A stretch of 17,500 nucleotides of DNA, from the NCBI GenBank assembly GCA_964607765.1, contig CAZSNT010000195.1, positions 1 to 17,500 on the forward strand, written 5' to 3'. The stretch is from CAZSNT01 sp964607765. Its GTDB lineage: Bacteria; Verrucomicrobiota; Lentisphaeria; Oligosphaerales; JABHEG01. Made by a program: the position numbers and the translations under genes. This document shows positions 12,852 to 17,500 of the stretch, one piece after another. The first letter of the stretch is position 1. Every line of letters starts with the position of its first letter. The notes under the pieces are model-generated. The model searched no databases. It saw only the letters and a list, made by a program, of their open reading frames with translations, and was not told the DNA's origin.

Positions 12852-15800
12852 CTCGGGCAGTACACGCCTGGCGAAGGGGTATCCGCGAACGCAATGTCAT
12901 CGAGAGAAACCAGCGAGACGCGGAGGAGGAGCTGCGACGCAATCCCGGTAGATGGCAGCAGATCATGCCGAGACTGACAGAACTTCAACGAGAGCTTGAG
13001 CACGCTCAAGAGGACTGTGTCCCCCTTGCGCTGATCGCCGATCTCGAGCAATCGCCAGACCCCACGTTGCGACCGCTGTTGGCCGCCCTCGTCGAAGAAG
13101 GTGTCCATCCGACCGATCCGGCTGGGATCTCCTCCGTCGGCGGCGATTCAGGCTACTTCTGGCCAGAGCTCTTCTCTCAGAGCGACAGTGGATTGGCATG
13201 GCGGCAAGACCCGAACCAGCCAGACCTCCGCCGACAAGCCCAGCCCGAAGTCCTTGGCGACCTCCAGAGGCTCTGTCTAGCGACCATCCTCTCCCGCACC
13301 TATTTCTCTCTTGAAGAGGCAGGGCTGGGGTACCCATGCATGCCCAAGAACGGCAGGGAACGCGCTACGGTGGCCAAATATGACGCTGCCATCCGGGTGA
13401 TTGCCGACATGTACCGGTTCGTGCCGAATATATGGGACAACTCGCCTTCCGCCTGGGATGACCATGGAAGCGTCCGAGCTGAGAGCCTGTTCCGGAAGTG
13501 GGTTGCGGCTTGGGCGCCTGCAGCGAACGTTGACGAAGAAATCGACGGCATCTTGGATGTCCTTTCGAGCGCAGGATTCCCGAATGGCATTCTGAACGCC
13601 ACGAACCTTCACATCCGTCCCGCTCTAGACGATGATCCGTTCTGGCGTTGCGGGAATTGCGGACGTGTCCATCTCCATCGCGGGGCAGATGTGTGCACGC
13701 GTTGCTTCGACCCCCTTCCCCCCCTCCCCGCTGGCGTTGCCACGGACCTATGGAATCTCAACTTCCTTGCCAAACGTGTATACCGTTCACAGGCGCCGTT
13801 CCGACTCCGGTGTGAAGAGCTCACGGGGATGACAACCAATCCCAGCGCACGTCTGCGCCGATTCAAGAACATCTTCATAATGTCTGATGACGACATGTTC
13901 CCGCAGGGCGCCGGCCTCGCCATCCCCGAGGATCTTGACCAACGCGCGCGCACGATCGATGTACTGTCAGTTACCACCACGATGGAGGTGGGAGTAGATA
14001 TTGGGTCGCTGGAAGGCGTCTTCCAAGCGAACATGCCCCCACAGCGCTTCAACTATCAGCAACGGGTAGGACGTGCGGGCCGAAGAGGACAGGCTTTCTC
14101 GCTGATCCTCACCGTCTGTCGGAGTAGGAGCCACGATCTGCACTACTTCCGGCATCCCAACGCTATCACAGGAGACCCTCCCCCGCCGCCGTTCCTGACC
14201 AAAGAGCTTCCGGCTATCGGCCGCCGGCTGTTGCGCAAAGCCTGGTACATCGCGGCACTCTCACGAATGCGCGAGTCTTTCCCCGACTCCTGGCCGGCTG
14301 ATCGTGCTGGCGTGCGTCCCGACATCCACGGCGAGTTCATGCTCGTGCAGGATTACCTGAGCGAAAGGGACGTCTGGGAACAGCGCCTAAGCGAAGCCCT
14401 GGACGCCACTACGATGGTCCGCGATGAAGTCGCCGATTGGCTTGCTGCAGATGCCTCGCTGCCGGCCCAACAGCTCCTTGACGGCATGGAGGCGACATCG
14501 ATCGTCCAGGCCGTGAACGACCTCGATCCTGGCGAATTCGCCGATCGCGGTGTGTCGGAGGCGCTGGCTGAGAGGGGGCTGCTGCCGATGTACGGCATGC
14601 CAACGCGTATCCGCAATCTCTACACGCATCTATCACCGTCCGATCAGGATAACGGTGCCTGGGAGTGGTCTCTTATCGATCGGGACTTGGATATTGCGAT
14701 CAACGAATTTGCGCCAGGTTCCGTCTTGGTCAAGGACAAGAGAGAGCACCTTTCTGTTGGTTTCACGGGCGTTCTCATGCCATCACTGCCAGGATGGCAG
14801 CGCCGAATCAGACCGGATGGCGCTTTCGGCGCTCGTTTCCGCCTGCTTCAATGTGAGGTATGTTCGTCGTGGACCCGTATCGCCCTGGGCGCAGGGGGCG
14901 AGTTCGAATGCGAAGGATGCAGGGCCAGCCTAGACACCGAGAATGCGCGTGAGTGTCTCGTCCCAAATGCCTTCCGCACGGACTTGCGCCCACACACGAT
15001 TGGCGAACAACCCCAGAAGGGAGCGCCACAGCGTGTCGCAATGGCCGAGGGGACGAGGATCAGCCTGTGCCCACGTGACGGCTCGAATTTCTGCTACGAC
15101 TTCGAGCCAGGCGTCTGCACGTACCGGGTGAACCGAGGCGAGCAGGAACGAGATGCGGGACTCACCGCGTTCCGGGGGTTCTCCGCACAGCAGGGCTCTA
15201 CAACACATCAGGCTGGGGACCGCAGTGTTCGTCTTGAGGGGCAATGGATTGACAGCCAAATTCTGCAGACCCAGGGCCTGTCTTTCCGGGGATACGGGGG
15301 GCCTGATGACCGCCTCGATGGATTCTGGCTTGCGGCCCCCAAGACGACAGATGCCTTGTTCATGGCCCCCCGGCGCACGAACCCGGACCTCTCTCTCGCT
15401 CTGCTGTCGCGAGACTCCAATGCAGTCAACGTCGGTGTACGTGCGGCAGCACTGTCGCTGGCATACACGTTCGTCTATCGAGCGTCCCGAGACCTCGACA
15501 TTGACCCTGAGGAGTTTGATATTGTGGAGCCTCGTCCATACATGAACGACGACGGCATTTGGGTGCCTTTGCTCCAGTTCACGGACTTCCTTGTCAATGG
15601 GGCTGGTTACTGTCAGTTCCTCAGTGGTTCTGACACGGGGCAGGAAAGCCGTGCTGAGGCAATCCTTGAATCGATAGCGCACTGCACGACTGACTTCCCT
15701 CTCTCTGAATTCCTCGATGATGAGCACAAAACTGCTTGCGACTCTTCGTGCTACAGATGCTTGCAGCGGTTCTCGAATCAGCACTACCATGGCCTGCTGG

Positions 15801-16201
15801 ACTGGCGTCTCGGTCTGGACTTTTCCCGTGCCATCTTGGACGCAGACTTCCGATGCGGGCTGGACGGTCGTTTCGATTCCCCCGGTCTTCAGGATTGGCC
15901 AGAACAGGCGTTCCGATACGCTCAAGACATGCAGCGTTTTGCTCCCTCGGATGTCTGGATCGAGCGTGTGGGCCACTGGACTTTGTTCGGCCTTCGGGAG
16001 GACAGCCAGGTCTGTGCCCTTGTCACGCATCCACTCTGGAACCTGGAGTCGCTCCCGGGTTCGTTGCCGAGGGTCTACGGTTGGGCGGAACAGAGAGGGT
16101 ACGAAGTGGTCGAGGTCAGCTCGTTTGATCTCGCGCGTCGGCGAGTTAGGGAATGGGACAGGCTCCAACAGGAAGAGCGAAGAAGGAGCGCTGTCCTGTG
16201 A
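12767..16201 (+). CDS. druE: Giant SF2 helicase, C-terminal part after frameshift (DruE-like, DUF1998)
   Basis: Coding resumes in the -1 frame at about 12767 with DSRQDAARAALDIERRHHED, the region normally fused to KLV of the previous entry. The frame is open back to 12596, but 12596-12766 is chance sequence, so no proper start or ribosome-binding site exists. Domains: a helical insert, a zinc ribbon at 13644-13710 (CGNC...CTRC), motif V TTTMEVGVDIGSL at 13973-14011, motif VI QQRVGRAGRRG at 14057-14089, a second CxxC pair set at 14850-14920, and a DUF1998-like C-terminal cluster ACDSSCYRCLQRF with Cys codons at 15737, 15749 and 15758. These features mark the DUF1998 helicase group that includes DruE and MrfA. 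It ends in a GTGA overlap with the nuclease. It is probably untranslated unless the shift is an assembly error. Confidence 0.88.
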   Translation: MPDSRQDAARAALDIERRHHEDVRRDVLTRAVHAWRRGIRERNVIERNQRDAEEELRRNPGRWQQIMPRLTELQRELEHAQEDCVPLALIADLEQSPDPTLRPLLAALVEEGVHPTDPAGISSVGGDSGYFWPELFSQSDSGLAWRQDPNQPDLRRQAQPEVLGDLQRLCLATILSRTYFSLEEAGLGYPCMPKNGRERATVAKYDAAIRVIADMYRFVPNIWDNSPSAWDDHGSVRAESLFRKWVAAWAPAANVDEEIDGILDVLSSAGFPNGILNATNLHIRPALDDDPFWRCGNCGRVHLHRGADVCTRCFDPLPPLPAGVATDLWNLNFLAKRVYRSQAPFRLRCEELTGMTTNPSARLRRFKNIFIMSDDDMFPQGAGLAIPEDLDQRARTIDVLSVTTTMEVGVDIGSLEGVFQANMPPQRFNYQQRVGRAGRRGQAFSLILTVCRSRSHDLHYFRHPNAITGDPPPPPFLTKELPAIGRRLLRKAWYIAALSRMRESFPDSWPADRAGVRPDIHGEFMLVQDYLSERDVWEQRLSEALDATTMVRDEVADWLAADASLPAQQLLDGMEATSIVQAVNDLDPGEFADRGVSEALAERGLLPMYGMPTRIRNLYTHLSPSDQDNGAWEWSLIDRDLDIAINEFAPGSVLVKDKREHLSVGFTGVLMPSLPGWQRRIRPDGAFGARFRLLQCEVCSSWTRIALGAGGEFECEGCRASLDTENARECLVPNAFRTDLRPHTIGEQPQKGAPQRVAMAEGTRISLCPRDGSNFCYDFEPGVCTYRVNRGEQERDAGLTAFRGFSAQQGSTTHQAGDRSVRLEGQWIDSQILQTQGLSFRGYGGPDDRLDGFWLAAPKTTDALFMAPRRTNPDLSLALLSRDSNAVNVGVRAAALSLAYTFVYRASRDLDIDPEEFDIVEPRPYMNDDGIWVPLLQFTDFLVNGAGYCQFLSGSDTGQESRAEAILESIAHCTTDFPLSEFLDDEHKTACDSSCYRCLQRFSNQHYHGLLDWRLGLDFSRAILDADFRCGLDGRFDSPGLQDWPEQAFRYAQDMQRFAPSDVWIERVGHWTLFGLREDSQVCALVTHPLWNLESLPGSLPRVYGWAEQRGYEVVEVSSFDLARRRVREWDRLQQEERRRSAVL

Positions 16202-17421
16202 CTCACCACCCGATTCGCGACCTTGTGCCCCCTCTTGGTGACCTCACCCGGACCGACTCATTCAGCGTGTCTTCTTTGGCGAATGCCGACACGTGCGTGC
16301 TTCGGGCTGTCGCAGACAGCACATCGCCGGTCGAGGGCACGCTGATATCAGGACGTTCTGCGACTCTTGGGCGCGCCGCACACCGCATCCTGGAGGAATC
16401 TGCAAAGGGCATCCTCAGATTCAGCGATTCGCCTCGGAAGTCCGTGATCAGGCGACTCAACGAGCTGCTTCTCGAAGAGGGGATTCTGGCCGACCGGCCA
16501 GCCGCTGACTCTCCCCAACTTACTCGCGCACTGGGTCTCTCGCCGAGGGCCGGACACCGCTTCCTCGTCCGACTCACTAGGGGCGCTGTGAGTGTCCATA
16601 CGGCATGCGCGCGACGTTGCCGCGAGCGAGGCGCCAGAACTCCGTCGGCACCCCATGGGAAGATGCGTCTATCGCCCGGATCAGAGGTCGCTCTCCGGGA
16701 CAGGCAGCTTGGGCTCAAGGGCCGCATCGACAGACTTGAACGAACAGACCAAGGCAGTTGGGTCATCACGGACTTCAAGACATACTCCCTTCCTGCGGCA
16801 CCGACCCCTCTTCCCCCAAGCGTGCAGACACAGCTGGAGCTCTACGCACTGCTTGTAGACCGGGCTACGGAGTGCGGACGAGTCGAGGCCCGGGTCGTGG
16901 GTATTGACGGGAGCACTCGCTCGATCGAGATCTCCGGCGAAGTGCTGGATGCTCGTCGCCACTGGGTGGATGAACTCGCGTCCATTGTGCCACTGGGGGT
17001 CACAGTGGAGACTGAGTCATTGGTGTCCCCAGGAGCAACGTGCCGGGGGTGCCGGCTTCGGCCTCGGTGCCGTCCGTACCTGGTCGAAGCAGAGAATGCT
17101 TGGCGCGCCCCGTCACTCGAAGAGCGCTGGCCTCTGGATCTCTGGGGCACAGTGACGCGAGTTGAAGCACGGTGGGGCCCGACCATCGACATTCGGGTTA
17201 CGGATGCAGCGGGTCGCTTGTGCCGAATAGAGAGGCTACGAGGACGTGAATTCGCTGAGTGGATCCGTCCGGGTCTGAGGATTTCCCTTTTCAATCTGGG
17301 GGCCTACCTGCCTGGGACGACAGCCTCGCAATGCCGACATCCCAGGAATTTCTACGACGCTCCGCCCCAGCCGCACCTGCAGCCGGCACACGACATCGTA
17401 GCCTTCGCCGGCTGCCCGTGA
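16198..17421 (+). CDS. RecB/Cas4-like PD-(D/E)XK nuclease with possible Fe-S cluster and OB-like tail
   Basis: The 407-aa product carries the RecB-family nuclease core: SSLANADTCVLRA at 25-37, LGRAAHRILEE with His62, GRIDRL with Asp178, ITDFKT with Asp192 and Lys194, and QLELY at 212-216. Cys33 plus Cys282, Cys285 and Cys291 match the one-plus-three pattern that binds a 4Fe-4S cluster in Cas4, AddB and Dna2. Residues of about 312-375 look like an appended OB-fold (DLWGTVTRVEARWG...). GTG 16198 was chosen as start: AAGGAG at 16183-16188 and a GTGA overlap with the helicase stop repeat the junction style of this operon. ATG 16153 is an in-frame alternative. It probably cuts DNA unwound by the helicase, as a module added to the Druantia-like set. 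The substrate is unknown. Confidence 0.88.
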   Translation: MTHHPIRDLVPPLGDLTRTDSFSVSSLANADTCVLRAVADSTSPVEGTLISGRSATLGRAAHRILEESAKGILRFSDSPRKSVIRRLNELLLEEGILADRPAADSPQLTRALGLSPRAGHRFLVRLTRGAVSVHTACARRCRERGARTPSAPHGKMRLSPGSEVALRDRQLGLKGRIDRLERTDQGSWVITDFKTYSLPAAPTPLPPSVQTQLELYALLVDRATECGRVEARVVGIDGSTRSIEISGEVLDARRHWVDELASIVPLGVTVETESLVSPGATCRGCRLRPRCRPYLVEAENAWRAPSLEERWPLDLWGTVTRVEARWGPTIDIRVTDAAGRLCRIERLRGREFAEWIRPGLRISLFNLGAYLPGTTASQCRHPRNFYDAPPQPHLQPAHDIVAFAGCP

Positions 17422-17486
17422 TCATTGACAGCTCGTGGCGTGGGATTGTCGGTGCCGGGTTAGTTCTTGCCGGATCCGCCGAATAG
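17418..17486 (+). CDS. Very small open frame after the nuclease, doubtful
   Basis: A GTG at 17418 overlaps the nuclease stop as GTGA, the same junction used upstream, and opens a 22-codon frame (MIIDSSWRGI start, LVLAGSAE end) that stops at TAG 17484-17486. Its last ten residues are hydrophobic. The size and lack of a clear ribosome-binding site make chance as likely as a real gene. Confidence 0.2.
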   Translation: MIIDSSWRGIVGAGLVLAGSAE

Positions 17487-17500
17487 GAACTTTCCGGATC

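Noticed and set aside
14930..16168. Long open frame of 412 codons on the minus strand
   Set aside because: It lies entirely antisense to the helicase C-terminus, which has clear motifs. Long antisense frames are common in GC-rich genes.
3242..17421. DISARM system
   Set aside because: A methyltransferase and a DUF1998-type helicase are present. However, DISARM needs a separate DrmA helicase, a DrmB DUF1998 protein and the phospholipase-D-like DrmC. Here helicase and DUF1998 are in one giant protein and no PLD motif is seen.
1..17500. CRISPR array or tRNA genes
   Set aside because: No regularly spaced short repeats and no cloverleaf with a TTC-loop consensus were seen. The Cas4-like nuclease is explained by its helicase neighbour, not by CRISPR.

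Overview
This 17.5 kb window comes from a GC-rich bacterial genome or contig. Translation uses Shine-Dalgarno starts and arginine-rich proteins. No rRNA, tRNA or other taxonomic marker is visible, so the lineage cannot be named. Every supported gene reads on the + strand.

Left third (1-3241): a gene-poor accessory border. It opens with the possible tail of a truncated gene (2-133). A long gene-free stretch follows; about 300-611, and perhaps to about 744, is packed with inverted repeats and looks like a folded non-coding RNA. Two small unrelated genes of unknown function come next (1177-1641 and 2255-2854). Both are preceded by the same diverged leader of about 100 bp, which carries a TGGGCG/CGCCCA hairpin just upstream of the Shine-Dalgarno. 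A promoter-like palindrome at 3138-3164 precedes the operon.

Right two thirds (3242-17421): one tightly packed operon whose junctions all overlap. Its order is a C5-cytosine DNA methyltransferase, a Vsr-type T:G mismatch endonuclease, a ~990 aa protein of unknown fold with a winged-helix-like segment, a 760 aa coiled-coil protein with what looks like an eroded AAA+ domain, a ~2000 aa SF2 helicase with zinc ribbons and a DUF1998-like C-terminal Cys cluster, and a RecB/Cas4-like PD-(D/E)XK nuclease with four possible Fe-S cysteines and an OB-like tail. The methyltransferase, two large unknown proteins and giant DUF1998 helicase match the composition and order of Druantia type II anti-phage defence (DruM-DruF-DruG-DruE). 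Vsr between M and F, and the Cas4-like nuclease after E, are the unusual additions. DruF and DruG are assigned here by position, size and neighbours only.

Likely working model (inference): the methyltransferase marks host DNA, Vsr repairs the T:G mismatches that 5-methylcytosine deamination creates, and the F/G/E proteins plus the nuclease act on unmarked invading DNA. As written, the helicase frame is broken near 12767-12773, inside the conserved region that normally reads SDSRQDAA. Either the system is inactivated in this strain or the assembly has lost 1 (or 4) bases there.
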